In this document: piece by piece, positions 7,445 through 16,917 of the stretch
Layout of the letters: each line of letters starts with the position of its first letter
Numbering within the stretch: the first letter of the stretch is position 1
Assembly: GCA_003151155.1 (NCBI GenBank)
Contig: PLWX01000061.1
Location: 24,705 to 76,307 of the forward strand
Reading direction: 5' to 3'
DNA: 51,603 nucleotides
Source of the DNA: Acidobacteriaceae bacterium
GTDB taxonomy: Bacteria; Acidobacteriota; Terriglobia; Terriglobales; Acidobacteriaceae
The notes under the pieces: model-generated
Database searches by the model: none
What the model was told of the DNA's origin: nothing
Seen by the model: the letters and a program-made list of their open reading frames with translations, nothing else
Position numbers and translations under genes: made by a program

Positions 7445-9841
7445 ATGCTTTTGCGGTACTTGGTTCTCCTTACTCTCGCCCTCGTCCTTTTTCCGGGTAT
7501 CGCTCCGGCTCAGGATGCCTCGTCTTCGACTCCGACAACCACCACGCCAGCCAAGAAAAAGCCTACGGCGAAAAAGCCGGCTGCAAAGTCGTCCACCGGG
7601 ACCACGGCAAAAGGCAAATCGACCGCGCATAAGAAAGCGGCACGCGCACGTTCGCGACGGCTGAGCCAGGTCGCGGCCCATCGCATGAATCGCGCCTTCG
7701 TTGCATCGGCGGAGTTGAAGCCGATGGCTAACCAGTTGATCACCGTGCGCACCCCTCAGGCCTACACCGGAGTGACGAACTGGACGCAGAAGCACGCAGG
7801 AACTGATGCCGGCGCTCTCGGATATCTCGTCCTCGGCTATGCCCACCTGCAGGATCGCCAATTTCCCGAGGCGATCTCCGCGTTGAAGAAAGCGCAGCCG
7901 CGGGCAGGTGAACTTGCCGACTACGTCGATTACTTCCTGGGCGAAGCTTATGCCGGGAGTGGCGATTACACGGCAGCGCTCGAGCATCTGCGCGATTTCG
8001 ATGTGCATTATCCGGAATCGCTGCACAGTCACGAGGCGTTGATCGCGTTTGCGAATGCTTCGCTCAATGCGAACTTGCCAGCCGACGCCATTAAGGCGCT
8101 GGAAGCGAATCGCACTCCAACGAAATCCGACACCGAACTTGCAATGGGTCGTGCCTACATCAAGAACGGGCAGGAGATGAAGGGTGCGCTCATCCTGCAG
8201 CACCTGTATTACACGATGCCGGCCGCAGTAGAAGCCGATGCCGCGGAAGCGGAATTGCACAAGCTGCCAACGCCTCCCGTGGCGTCGCTAGACGATCGCC
8301 TCACCCGCGCCGACTTGCTGCTGAAGGCTAAGAAATACCCTGATGCGGTGCGTGATTACCGCGCGCTGGTGGATGCCGTGCCGCCCGAACAGAAATCGCA
8401 AATGCTCGCAGACCTCGCGGTGTCGCTGATGAAATCGGGCAACAGCAAGGAAGCGCAGACCTGGCTGGACCAGATTCCCGCGAGCGCCGCCGGAGAGATC
8501 GCCGGGCAGAAGCTTTACAACGATCTCGAGATTGCCCGGAACGCGAACGACACCGCTCGCGTTGAGTCTTATCTTGCGCAGTTGCGCGAGCGTGCGCCGA
8601 ATTCAAGTTGGTTGCAGGAAGGGCTGTTCATCGCCGGCAACATGTACATGCTGGCGCACGATTACGATCACGCGATAGATAGTTATCGTGAAATTCATAC
8701 CCGCTTCCCGCAGGGTCCGCGCGCGCCTTACAGTCATTGGCGTGCCGCGTGGTTCGAACTCCGGCAGGGACGCAACGATGCCGCGCTGAAACAGTTCCGC
8801 GAACAGGTCGAGCTCTATCCATCATCGATGGAAGTAACGGCGGCGATGTACTGGGAAGGCCGCCTGCTGGAAGAGAAGGGCGATCTGCCGGCAGCGCGTG
8901 CCTGGTATGCCAAGCTCTCCGAGCGCTACCGGAATTATTACTACGCGCTGATGGCGCGCGAACGACTGAAGACCATCGGTGTACAGACGACTACTGACGA
9001 TCCATTGCTTGCGCGCATTCATGCGTTGCCCCCGCTGGATGATTCGGTCACGGACATTGCGCCGCCCACCGATGATCTTCGGATGGAAAAGGCGAAGCTA
9101 CTCGAGAATGCGGGGCTGATCGACTTTGCCGTAAAAGAATTGCAAGCCGTACCCGGAGCCGGTAGCGGCAACTGGGCAAGCTTACAGGTGGCGCGCATTT
9201 ATGCGGACAACAATCAACCGCATCGCGCATTGCAATATCTGAAGCGGGTGGTGCCGTCGTACACGTCGCAAGAGATCGGCACTTTGCCGGTCGCCTATTG
9301 GAAGGTGCTGTTCCCACGCCCGTTCTGGCCCGAGGTGCAACGCTTCGCCACGGCGAACAATCTTGATCCTTATCTTGTAGCCTCGCTGATTCGACAGGAA
9401 TCGGAATTTAATCCGGGAGCCGTCTCTTATGCGAATGCTTACGGACTGATGCAACTTCTTCCAGTAACCGGCAAGATGATGGCGAAGAGTGTCGGCATGA
9501 AGCACTACAACACCGCCACGCTGCTTACGCCCAACGTGAACATCGAACTCGGTACGCGCTATTTCCGCGATATGACTGACAAGCTCGGCATGGTGGAGTA
9601 CGCGCTAGCCGCTTACAACGCCGGGTCAGACCGTGTAGAGGATTGGCGCGATACTGGTCACTATCGCGACATCCAGGAATTTGTGGAGTCGATTCCGTTC
9701 TTCCAGACACGTGATTATGTGCAGTCGATTGTTAGAAACGCGGCTATCTATCGGCGGCTTTATGGATCGAGCGCTACGCCCGCAGCGGCAAAGACGACAG
9801 AAGCGGTGGCGAAGACAGCGGACAAGACCGCTGAGCAGTAG
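7445..9841 (+). CDS. Secreted TPR-containing soluble lytic murein transglycosylase (Slt70-like)
   Basis: A 798-residue periplasmic enzyme that cleaves the MurNAc-GlcNAc bond of peptidoglycan with 1,6-anhydro formation. It begins with a signal peptide (LLRYLVLLTLALVLFPGIAPAQ) and a Lys/Ala/Thr-rich wall-spanning linker to about residue 75. A long alpha-superhelix of TPR-like repeats follows (about 100-600), and the SLT catalytic domain spans about 635-760. The catalytic Glu is E652 in RQESEFNPGAVS, followed by YGLMQLLP and AYNAG, all standard family 1 motifs. ATG 7445 is directly preceded by AAGG with almost no spacing, so TTG 7451, two codons on, could be the true start. The cupin gene begins 2 nt after the stop, suggesting cotranscription. 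Confidence 0.93.
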   Translation: MLLRYLVLLTLALVLFPGIAPAQDASSSTPTTTTPAKKKPTAKKPAAKSSTGTTAKGKSTAHKKAARARSRRLSQVAAHRMNRAFVASAELKPMANQLITVRTPQAYTGVTNWTQKHAGTDAGALGYLVLGYAHLQDRQFPEAISALKKAQPRAGELADYVDYFLGEAYAGSGDYTAALEHLRDFDVHYPESLHSHEALIAFANASLNANLPADAIKALEANRTPTKSDTELAMGRAYIKNGQEMKGALILQHLYYTMPAAVEADAAEAELHKLPTPPVASLDDRLTRADLLLKAKKYPDAVRDYRALVDAVPPEQKSQMLADLAVSLMKSGNSKEAQTWLDQIPASAAGEIAGQKLYNDLEIARNANDTARVESYLAQLRERAPNSSWLQEGLFIAGNMYMLAHDYDHAIDSYREIHTRFPQGPRAPYSHWRAAWFELRQGRNDAALKQFREQVELYPSSMEVTAAMYWEGRLLEEKGDLPAARAWYAKLSERYRNYYYALMARERLKTIGVQTTTDDPLLARIHALPPLDDSVTDIAPPTDDLRMEKAKLLENAGLIDFAVKELQAVPGAGSGNWASLQVARIYADNNQPHRALQYLKRVVPSYTSQEIGTLPVAYWKVLFPRPFWPEVQRFATANNLDPYLVASLIRQESEFNPGAVSYANAYGLMQLLPVTGKMMAKSVGMKHYNTATLLTPNVNIELGTRYFRDMTDKLGMVEYALAAYNAGSDRVEDWRDTGHYRDIQEFVESIPFFQTRDYVQSIVRNAAIYRRLYGSSATPAAAKTTEAVAKTADKTAEQ

Positions 9842-9843
9842 CC

Positions 9844-10173
9844 ATGAAGATTGAAGGCGTTCCATTTTCGGCGATCGATTGGGATGCGGTGGAGTCGACC
9901 GATCACCCTGGCGAGACCGGTACCGCGCGATGGCGAACTGTCGAAGCTGGAAATATCCGCGTTCGGATGGTCGAGTACTCGCCGAACTACCTGGCGGATC
10001 ACTGGCGTTCTCGAGGGCATGTTTTGCTGGTGCTCGCTGGCGAACTTACCACTGAACTAAAAGGCGGAAGATCGATCGTGATGTCGGCAGGACACAGCTA
10101 CCATGTCGAGGAGGGCGGAGAGCCTCATCGTTCCCGCACCGCCAGCGGCGCTCTGCTATTTATCGTGGACTGA
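9844..10173 (+). CDS. DHCW-type small cupin protein
   Basis: A 109-residue single-domain cupin. The sequence follows the small 'DHCW motif cupin fold' family from the first residue (MKIEGVPFSAIDWDAVE..HPGETG) through the beta-barrel. Likely metal-facing residues include the DHW at about position 48 and the His in HSYHVEEGGEPHRS. The family-naming cysteine after DHW is absent here (DHWRSRGH). Its substrate is not known. It starts 2 nt after the transglycosylase stop, so it is probably in that operon. Its 3' end overlaps the convergent lspA gene by 14 bp. Confidence 0.8.
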   Translation: MKIEGVPFSAIDWDAVESTDHPGETGTARWRTVEAGNIRVRMVEYSPNYLADHWRSRGHVLLVLAGELTTELKGGRSIVMSAGHSYHVEEGGEPHRSRTASGALLFIVD

Positions 10174-10681
10174 CGCGTTCCGCCGATGGCTCGGCTTCCC
10201 GCTTAAAGAGCATCTCGCCGATCAGCAGAACCGCACCGACACAGATCGCGCTATCGGCAACGTTGAAGGCCGGCCACTCCCACTGCCTGTAGTACACGAG
10301 CAGGAAGTCCGTCACCCAGCCGTGAACCATTCGATCCCAGAGATTTCCTACGGCGCCGCCGAGGATGAGCGAGAGCGCCACACCCTGCAGGGAGAGGCGA
10401 TGGCTGGATTTCACCAGCAACACCAGGACAACCACCAAAGCCACGAGCGAGAAGATGACGAGCGTAGCGGTTCGCCATGCGTCGGGAGCGTTGGCGAACA
10501 GGCTGAAGGCCGCACCTTTATTGCGCAGGTGGGTGATCTTAAAAAATCCCGGGACCACCGTGACGCTGTCGAAGAGGGCAATCCTTTGAGCGACCAGCCA
10601 CTTCGTCCAGCGATCGAACAGGATGATTCCCGCCGCGATGGCGAGATACAGCAGCCGAGTTGTGGCGGACGATCGCGCCAA
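10160..10681 (-). CDS. lspA: Lipoprotein signal peptidase (signal peptidase II)
   Basis: A 173-residue inner-membrane aspartyl protease that removes signal peptides from diacylated prolipoproteins. Four transmembrane helices are visible (about 10-28, 70-90, 100-115, 140-160). Conserved blocks are DRWTK (usually DxxTK), HLRNKGAAFS, GGAVGNLWDRMVHGWVTDF and AFNVADSAICVG. The catalytic Asp pair should be D125 (TDF) and D143 (VAD). It lies 17 bp downstream of ileS in the same direction, the classic ileS-lspA arrangement. The substrate lipoproteins could include the BIG2 lipoprotein at 45623-46219. Confidence 0.95.
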   Translation of the reverse strand: MARSSATTRLLYLAIAAGIILFDRWTKWLVAQRIALFDSVTVVPGFFKITHLRNKGAAFSLFANAPDAWRTATLVIFSLVALVVVLVLLVKSSHRLSLQGVALSLILGGAVGNLWDRMVHGWVTDFLLVYYRQWEWPAFNVADSAICVGAVLLIGEMLFKREAEPSAERVSPR

Positions 10682-10698
10682 AGGAGATGCGGCGGGAG

Positions 10699-13509
10699 CT
10701 AGCGGGCTCCGGCCGTCGCCTCCAATTCATGCAGCACGGGCGCGCAACGCTCGCACACCGTGGGATACTCTGCGTCTTTACCGACTTCGATCGAGTAGTT
10801 CCAGCACCGTTCGCATTTCTGCCCGGGAGCTTTGTTGATCTTGATGTCCAGCCCCGCACCATTCGATCCGCCCTGGGTGAGCTGCACATCCGAAACGATG
10901 AACAGGTAGCGCAGTTCCGCCGCGTGCTTCTTAAGCAACGGAAACAATTCTGCGGGTGCACCCAGCGTTACCTGGGCTTCAAGGCCGCTGCCGATCAGCT
11001 TCTGGTTGCGTGCCTCTTCGAGTTTCTTCAAGACATCGTTGCGAACCGTCACTAGCCGCGCATAGTCTTCCTCGATCGTCTTTGCCTCGGCGCTGTTGCG
11101 GTTACTGGCGATCTCGTCGGCGGAGGGGAAGTAGGCGACGTGTACGCTCGACGGACGATTCCTGGTCTGCGGAAGATACGGCCAGATCTCTTCGGCGGTG
11201 AAGCTCATCAGCGGCGCCAGCAGTTTAACCAGCGCGTCGCCGATGATCCAGATCGCCGTCTGCACCGAGCGGCGTTCTTTCGATCTCGGAGCGAAGGTGT
11301 AGAGACGATCCTTGATCACGTCGAAGTACACGGCGCTCAAGTCGACAACGCAGAAATCCTTTAGCCGCATGAAGAGCTTGTGGAAGCTGAATTCGTCGTA
11401 CCAGTCACGCACGTCCTGCGTCGCTTCGGCGAGCCGCAGCAGGATGTACTGATCGAATGGTTGCAGCTCTTCGAAACTAAGGGCGTCGGTTGCCGGATCG
11501 AATCCCTTCAGATTTCCAAGGATGTAACGGAAAGTATTGCGGATCTTGCGATAGTTTTCCGCCACCCGCTGCATCAGGTCTTCGGAAGCGCGCACGTCCT
11601 CGCGGAAGTCCACGCTCGCCACCCACAGGCGCACGATTTCTGCGCCGAGGCGCTTGGCGATATCGACGGGATCGACGACATTGCCGAGCGACTTCGACAT
11701 GGCGCGGCCTTGGGGATCAAGCGTCCATCCGCTGGTTGCGACCATCCTGTACGGAGCTTCACCTTGCGCGCCCACGTGACAGAGCAGGGAAGAGTGGAAC
11801 CAGCCGCGATGCTGGTCGCCGCCTTCGGTATAGAGATCCGTCTTGGGCTCGCCGATCACTGCCAGCTTGCTCGATCCGCTCTCAAACCAGACATCGATGA
11901 TGTCCATTTCCTTGCGGAATTCGGTGCCGCTGCACTTGGCACATTTGTATCCGGCGGGTAGCAGTTCGCTTGCCGGATGCCTGTACCAGCTGTCGACGCC
12001 TTCTATTCTTACCCGCTCAACGACTGCAGCATTCACCGCGTTGTCTTCCACAAGCTCGTTGCAGCCTTCGCAGAAGAAGACGGCGATGGGCACACCCCAG
12101 ATGCGTTGCCGCGAGATGCACCAATCCGGCCGAGTCGCGATCATGTTCGAAATGCGCTCTTCGCCCCACGACGGGTCCCACTTCACTTTCTTGATCTCAT
12201 CAAGAGCCACGGAGCGCAACGTACCTTTGCCGATTTTCGCTTCCATGGCGATGAACCACTGCTCGGTAGCGCGAAAGATCACCGGGTTGTGGCAGCGCCA
12301 GCAGTGTGGATACGAGTGCTCGATGTTTTCGTGGCCCATGAGCACGCCGCGATTCTGCAACAGCTCCACGATGACCGGGTTCGCTTTGAAGACCTGCTGC
12401 CCGTCGTATTCCGGTAGTCCATTACGGATGCGTCCGCCTTCATCGACATTGCAGGTGTTGTCGATGCCGTATTTCACACCGGTGTAAAAGTCGTCAGCGC
12501 CATGCGAGGGGGCAGTATGGACTGCGCCGGTTCCGGTATCCATGGTGACGTAATCGGCGAGCACGCCGAGGACGGAGCGTTCGAGGAACGGATGCTGGAA
12601 AGTTACGCGCTCGAGTTTCCGGCCAGGGAAGCGCGCGATCTCCTGCGCATTCTGTAGTCCGGTCTTTTCTTTCGTGGCCTGCGCGAGCTCGGCGGCGACG
12701 ATGTACACCGTGCCATCCTGCTCCAGGCCTACATATTCGGCGTCAGGATGGAACGCCACTGCCATGGACGCAGGCAGTGTCCACGGGGTCGTCGTCCAGA
12801 TGATGGTTGCTGCCTTCTTGCCGGCGAGGGCGGCATCGATCGAAGCAGGATCGCTGGTCAGCATGTAGCGCACGTACACGCTCGGGCTGGTGTGCATCTC
12901 GTACTCGACCTCCGCTTCGGCCAGCGCGGTCTTGTCGTGGATGCACCAGTACACCGGCTTCAATCCTTTGTAGACCGCACCCTTCTCAAGGAAGTCGTAG
13001 AAGATGCGCAGCACCACCGACTCATACTGCGGAGTCATAGTGGAGTAGGGATCGTCCCAGCGGCCGAAGACCGCGAGCCGCTTGAACTGCTCGCGTTGCA
13101 GGTCAAGAAACTTCTCTGCATACTTCGCGCATGCGGCACGCACGGCGAGCGGATCCATCTCCAGTTTCTTGCGCCCGAGTTGTTCGTCAACCTTGATCTC
13201 GATCGGCAGGCCGTGGCAATCCCATCCAGGGATGTAAGGGGCATCAAAGCCCGCCATGGTTTTCGACTTCACCACAAAGTCCTTCAAACACTTGTTCAGG
13301 GCGTGGCCGAGGTGGATCGGCCCATTCGCATAAGGAGGTCCATCGTGGAGGATGTAGCTGGGCTTGCCCTGCCGCGATTCGCGAATCAGTTCGTAAATCC
13401 GCTGCTCTTCCCAGCGGGCGAGCATCTTCGGCTCGTTCTGCGGAAGATTGGCCTTCATTGCGAACTCGGTCTGCGGCAAGTTGATGGTGGCTTTCAGCTC
13501 CAGTGGCAC
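10699..13509 (-). CDS. ileS: Isoleucyl-tRNA synthetase
   Basis: Class I synthetase charging tRNA-Ile. The HIGH-type motif is HLGHA in DGPPYANGPIHLGHALNK, the WDCHGLPIE block is intact, and the KMSKS loop reads AMSKSLGN. The CP1 editing domain and a C-terminal zinc finger (CERCWNY ... CERC) are present, making it a complete eubacterial enzyme of about 936 residues. GTG 13509 is favoured as the start because AGGAG lies 6 nt upstream and the product then begins seven residues before the family's TINLPQTxF block. ATG 13557 and an upstream start near 13617 are in frame but have no ribosome-binding site. The gene is followed 17 bp later by lspA. Confidence 0.95.
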   Translation of the reverse strand: MPLELKATINLPQTEFAMKANLPQNEPKMLARWEEQRIYELIRESRQGKPSYILHDGPPYANGPIHLGHALNKCLKDFVVKSKTMAGFDAPYIPGWDCHGLPIEIKVDEQLGRKKLEMDPLAVRAACAKYAEKFLDLQREQFKRLAVFGRWDDPYSTMTPQYESVVLRIFYDFLEKGAVYKGLKPVYWCIHDKTALAEAEVEYEMHTSPSVYVRYMLTSDPASIDAALAGKKAATIIWTTTPWTLPASMAVAFHPDAEYVGLEQDGTVYIVAAELAQATKEKTGLQNAQEIARFPGRKLERVTFQHPFLERSVLGVLADYVTMDTGTGAVHTAPSHGADDFYTGVKYGIDNTCNVDEGGRIRNGLPEYDGQQVFKANPVIVELLQNRGVLMGHENIEHSYPHCWRCHNPVIFRATEQWFIAMEAKIGKGTLRSVALDEIKKVKWDPSWGEERISNMIATRPDWCISRQRIWGVPIAVFFCEGCNELVEDNAVNAAVVERVRIEGVDSWYRHPASELLPAGYKCAKCSGTEFRKEMDIIDVWFESGSSKLAVIGEPKTDLYTEGGDQHRGWFHSSLLCHVGAQGEAPYRMVATSGWTLDPQGRAMSKSLGNVVDPVDIAKRLGAEIVRLWVASVDFREDVRASEDLMQRVAENYRKIRNTFRYILGNLKGFDPATDALSFEELQPFDQYILLRLAEATQDVRDWYDEFSFHKLFMRLKDFCVVDLSAVYFDVIKDRLYTFAPRSKERRSVQTAIWIIGDALVKLLAPLMSFTAEEIWPYLPQTRNRPSSVHVAYFPSADEIASNRNSAEAKTIEEDYARLVTVRNDVLKKLEEARNQKLIGSGLEAQVTLGAPAELFPLLKKHAAELRYLFIVSDVQLTQGGSNGAGLDIKINKAPGQKCERCWNYSIEVGKDAEYPTVCERCAPVLHELEATAGAR

Positions 13510-13557
13510 TCCGGTCTCCTGTCCTTGCAGCCGCCTCGAATGGCGACTCAAACTCAT

Positions 13558-13909
13558 TATAGGTTTAGGGGAATTTTTACGTCCATTCGCCCTCAAACGT
13601 CGTCTAATAGGCAGCACGGATCAGGGATGGGTAAGTCGGGGTTGGTATCTGGATGCTCATAATTGCCTTCCAGAGACTCACGTTCAGCAACTCACAATCG
13701 TGCTAATCCCCCCGGGTATGGCAGTCCGTTGAAAAAACGGGTACTTTCTACCCAAAGCAACTTGGCAATCGATGTGCACATCTTTAGTAGAAGAGCAGCG
13801 GCTCAGCCCAAGCGTTGTTCTTACTTGCGAAGGCTAGGCGTCCGTGGGGCGCGGGGCAAATAAGGATCAGTTGACGGCCGAAAAGGCCGAACGAGGGCTG
13901 ACATACCAT
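13558..13909. other. Gene-free leader region between ileS and the TonB gene
   Basis: About 350 bp with no convincing gene. It contains two short GNRA-like hairpins on the plus strand, CCGTT-GAAAA-AACGG at 13726-13740 and CGGCC-GAAAA-GGCCG at 13875-13889, the second ending 20 nt before the TonB start codon. The ileS promoter must also lie here, on the minus strand. I could not match the region to a known riboswitch. Confidence 0.5.
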
Positions 13910-14908
13910 ATGTCGAATCAGGTTTTAGTGCAAAATACGAGACCACAAGAACCAGAGTTGAATTTGCTTCCTCCGACCAAGGTGAACGAAGGATTATTCA
14001 GTTCCCTGGCCGGCAATATCAAGGAAGCCCTGTTCCCCGAGAAGCTGCCGCCGTTGCAGCTCACGTCCCGTCCGGTCCGCGTACGCGAGATCTGGGGCGA
14101 GTACGGGAACCGCAAGAAGAGCAACACCATTTCCATGATGTTGCACGTACTCGGCATCGCCGGCATTATCGCCCTGTCGATTACCGGCGCCAAGGTTGTT
14201 ACCAGGGCTCCGGAGCAGCACATTACGCTGGTTACGCCCGACCTCTCCGAACTCGTGCCCCCGCAGCCGAAGCAGCTGCCCAGCATGCAGGGTGGTGGCG
14301 GCGGCGGCGATCGCGACAAGATTGAGGCTCCGAAAGGCAAACCGCCGAAGCAGGCGATGCAACAGATCACGCCTCCGGCAATGGTGATCCGCAACGATCA
14401 TCCGAAACTTGCGGTAGAGCCGACCGTGGTGGTTCCTCCTACGGTGAAGCTTGCCAGCAATATGCCGAACCTCGGCGATCCGATGGCGAAGATTCCGTCC
14501 GGGCCGCCTTCGAACGGTATTGGCGCAGGTTCCGGTATCGGCTCAGGTAGTGGTGGTGGGGTTGGTTCCGGAGAAGGTGCCGGCATCGGACCTGGCAAGG
14601 GTGGCGGTCTGGGTGGTGGCGTGTTCCGCGTCGGCGGCGGCGTATCAGCCCCGCGCATCCTCGATCAACCTGACCCCGAGTATTCGGAAGAAGCTCGCAA
14701 GGCGAAATACCAGGGCATTTGTATTCTGTGGACGATCGTTGGACCTGACGGTCATCCGCGCGAAGTGAAAGTCGCTCGCAGCCTTGGTATGGGTCTCGAT
14801 CAAAAGGCGATCGAGGCAGTGAAAAAGTGGAAGTTCGAGCCCGCAATGAAGGATGGTAAGCCCGTCGCAGTACAGATCAACGTGGAAGTTAACTTCCGCC
14901 TGTACTGA
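13910..14908 (+). CDS. TonB-family energy-transducing protein
   Basis: A 332-residue inner-membrane-anchored periplasmic protein expected to pass proton-motive force to outer-membrane receptors. ATG 13910 (MSNQVLVQ) is used; an upstream GTG at 13844 is in frame but unsupported. A cytoplasmic N-terminus of about 72 residues precedes a single transmembrane helix (about 73-95). A Pro-rich periplasmic spacer and then a very Gly/Ser-rich stretch (about 203-245) follow. The C-terminal TonB domain (about 246-332) has the pattern P-E-Y-x-E-x-A-R and an ending of the EAVKKWKFEPAMKDGKPVAV type. No exbB or exbD is nearby. A terminator follows. Confidence 0.88.
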   Translation: MSNQVLVQNTRPQEPELNLLPPTKVNEGLFSSLAGNIKEALFPEKLPPLQLTSRPVRVREIWGEYGNRKKSNTISMMLHVLGIAGIIALSITGAKVVTRAPEQHITLVTPDLSELVPPQPKQLPSMQGGGGGGDRDKIEAPKGKPPKQAMQQITPPAMVIRNDHPKLAVEPTVVVPPTVKLASNMPNLGDPMAKIPSGPPSNGIGAGSGIGSGSGGGVGSGEGAGIGPGKGGGLGGGVFRVGGGVSAPRILDQPDPEYSEEARKAKYQGICILWTIVGPDGHPREVKVARSLGMGLDQKAIEAVKKWKFEPAMKDGKPVAVQINVEVNFRLY

Positions 14909-14992
14909 GGACTTGCCGAACGCCTCCAGTTCCGCTCGCAAGCATAACCAGCCGCGAGCGGTGAACGAAGGACATCAAGCGGACTGAAACTG

Positions 14993-15028
14993 CGGGAGAG
15001 GCCAACCAGCCTCTCCCGTTCTGTTTTT
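14993..15028 (+). terminator. Rho-independent terminator of the TonB gene
   Basis: A perfect 10-bp stem (cgggagaggc / gcctctcccg) with a 6-nt loop, followed by TTCTGTTTTT. It lies 84 nt after the TonB stop codon. Confidence 0.88.
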
Positions 15029-15071
15029 ACGGGTATTCTGAACGTAGTCCTGCTTCGCATTCATTAAGCCA

Positions 15072-16841
15072 TTGAAATTCTTCCGCGCTGAAGTCGGAAT
15101 CCAAAAACTCCTCGCCTCGGTCAAGCCGAGCGAGACAACGCTTGTCATGCTGCTGGCGATCTTTGTCGGTGGCCTGGCCGGCACCATTGTCGTTCTCTAT
15201 CACTTCCTGATAGAAATCGTGAACGACTACGCATATACAATCGCTCCCCAGAAAACCTGGCTGAGCGTGATCTTCTGCGCCCTCGGCGGATTCATCGGCG
15301 GCGCGATCCTGATGCGCATCCGCTCGGCGCGTGGCAGCGGTGTGAACCAGGTGCGCGTGGCGCTGATCGTGCACGACGCCTACGTGCCTCTGCGCGGAAC
15401 CATCGGCAAATTCTTTGCCTCTGGTATTGGCATTGGGCTCGGTCTTCCGTTGGGGCCGGAGGATCCGGCGATTCACATCGGCGGCGGCATAGCTTCGGCG
15501 ATGGGTCGTCTCTTCTCGCTTTCCAAGAAAAATCTTCAGCAGTTGATTCCGGTAGGTGCGGCCGCGGGACTCGCCGCTGCTTTTAACACTCCGATTACCG
15601 CGGTCATTTTTACGCTGGAAGAAGTTGTCGGTAACATCAACGCGCCGATTCTCGGATCGACCGTCGTGGCCGCGGTGGTCGCGGTGATGGTGCGTCGCGC
15701 AGCATTGGGCGGCGAACCGCTTTTCAACGTTCCCAAGTATGAGTTCGGAGCAGTCGGCGAACTGGGGCTGTACGTTGTGCTCGGTTTACTTGGCGGCGTG
15801 GTCTCTGCGGCTTTCACGCGACTGATTGTGAGCCTGCGCGCCAAGGTCGGACAGATCCCACGCAAAGGCCCGATCGATTACGTCACGATCGGGGGAGGCG
15901 CCATTGCTGGAGCACTGGCGATCCTTGCCCCCCAGATTCTTGGCGCGGGCTACGGCACGGTGAACAGTGCGCTGAACGGGAAACTCGCCATTGAAGTGCT
16001 GTTGCTTGCATTGATCTTCAAACTTGTCGGTACGAGCATCGCGTTTTCTACGGGCAACTCTGGCGGTCTGTTCGCACCCTCGTTATTTCTCGGCGCCATG
16101 CTAGGCGGCGCGCTGGGCACTTTGGCGCGTGCACACTTCGGCCACGATGTCGCCGATGTTGGCGCCTACGCTCTCGTCGGGATGGGAGTGACCTTCGCGG
16201 GGATTATCCGCGCCCCCATTACTTCGATCTTCATGATCTTCGAAGTGACCCAGGACTACCAGATCATGCTGCCGCTGATGATCGCCAACATGATCTCTTA
16301 CGCCGTCGCCCGCACGCTGCACCCGGGACCGCTCTTCGACACCCTGGCGCGACAGGACGGGATTCACCTGCCTGACAAGCATGAAGAGAACCTTGGCGAT
16401 CTCACCGTCGAGGCCGCTATGCGTCCGCGGCGCGTGGTGCTCGACCCTGCGTGGAGCGCACAGCACGCCCTGCAGGAGGCTTCCGGGCAACCGCAGCAGG
16501 CTTTTGCCATAGCGGGTCCCGGCCAGGAACTGTACGGCGTAGTGACGATTCCCATGCTGACCCGCGCGGTTGCCGGCGGCGAAGGTGAGCGCTCAGTCGC
16601 CGATCTTGCGGTTGCTTCCGGAGGTTATCGCATCTACCCGGACCAACCGCTTTCCCTGGCGTTAGAAAAACTCGGCGGCGGCGGCGCCATGCTGCTGCCT
16701 GTCGTAGGCCGACTGCGTCCGAACATCTTGATGGGAGTAGTCGATGCGGAGGACGTGTTGCGCGTTTACGGTCTCACTAAGGGAGATGGCAGATCGCAAG
16801 TGAAGCCGGAAGCTCGCGAGAGCAGTTTGGATCGTCAATAA
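15072..16841 (+). CDS. ClC-family chloride channel/antiporter with C-terminal CBS-like region
   Basis: A 589-residue membrane protein of the ClC family, with 10-12 hydrophobic helices to about residue 420. Selectivity-filter motifs are GSGVNQV (canonical GSGIP), GLPLGPEDPAIHIGGG (canonical GREGPxxxxG, gating Glu retained, Gly to Asp after it), NTPITAVIFTLEEVVGN and GNSGGLFAPSLFLGA. The LEE pair keeps a Glu at the proton-pathway position of the H+/Cl- exchangers, so antiport is possible. Residues of about 435-570 resemble a pair of degenerate CBS modules. The start is TTG 15072; the next in-frame ATG falls inside the first membrane helix, so the TTG is preferred though it lacks a strong ribosome-binding site. 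It is convergent with the iron operon. Confidence 0.9.
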   Translation: MKFFRAEVGIQKLLASVKPSETTLVMLLAIFVGGLAGTIVVLYHFLIEIVNDYAYTIAPQKTWLSVIFCALGGFIGGAILMRIRSARGSGVNQVRVALIVHDAYVPLRGTIGKFFASGIGIGLGLPLGPEDPAIHIGGGIASAMGRLFSLSKKNLQQLIPVGAAAGLAAAFNTPITAVIFTLEEVVGNINAPILGSTVVAAVVAVMVRRAALGGEPLFNVPKYEFGAVGELGLYVVLGLLGGVVSAAFTRLIVSLRAKVGQIPRKGPIDYVTIGGGAIAGALAILAPQILGAGYGTVNSALNGKLAIEVLLLALIFKLVGTSIAFSTGNSGGLFAPSLFLGAMLGGALGTLARAHFGHDVADVGAYALVGMGVTFAGIIRAPITSIFMIFEVTQDYQIMLPLMIANMISYAVARTLHPGPLFDTLARQDGIHLPDKHEENLGDLTVEAAMRPRRVVLDPAWSAQHALQEASGQPQQAFAIAGPGQELYGVVTIPMLTRAVAGGEGERSVADLAVASGGYRIYPDQPLSLALEKLGGGGAMLLPVVGRLRPNILMGVVDAEDVLRVYGLTKGDGRSQVKPEARESSLDRQ

Positions 16842-16917
16842 TTCCAAATCAGAAATCCGAGACTAGAAAAAACCCCACGCCAGCTAACAACGGAAGCTAC
16901 AACCGTCTATCCGGAGA

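Noticed and set aside
7403-8260. 285-codon minus-strand frame under the transglycosylase gene
   Set aside because: Shadow of the slt-like gene, whose signal peptide and repeats are in the other strand's frame.
13700-13909. Possible cyclic-di-GMP (GEMM) riboswitch before the TonB gene
   Set aside because: Two GAAAA hairpins and a CAAAGC-like stretch are faintly similar, but the conserved core and the tetraloop-receptor arrangement cannot be built.
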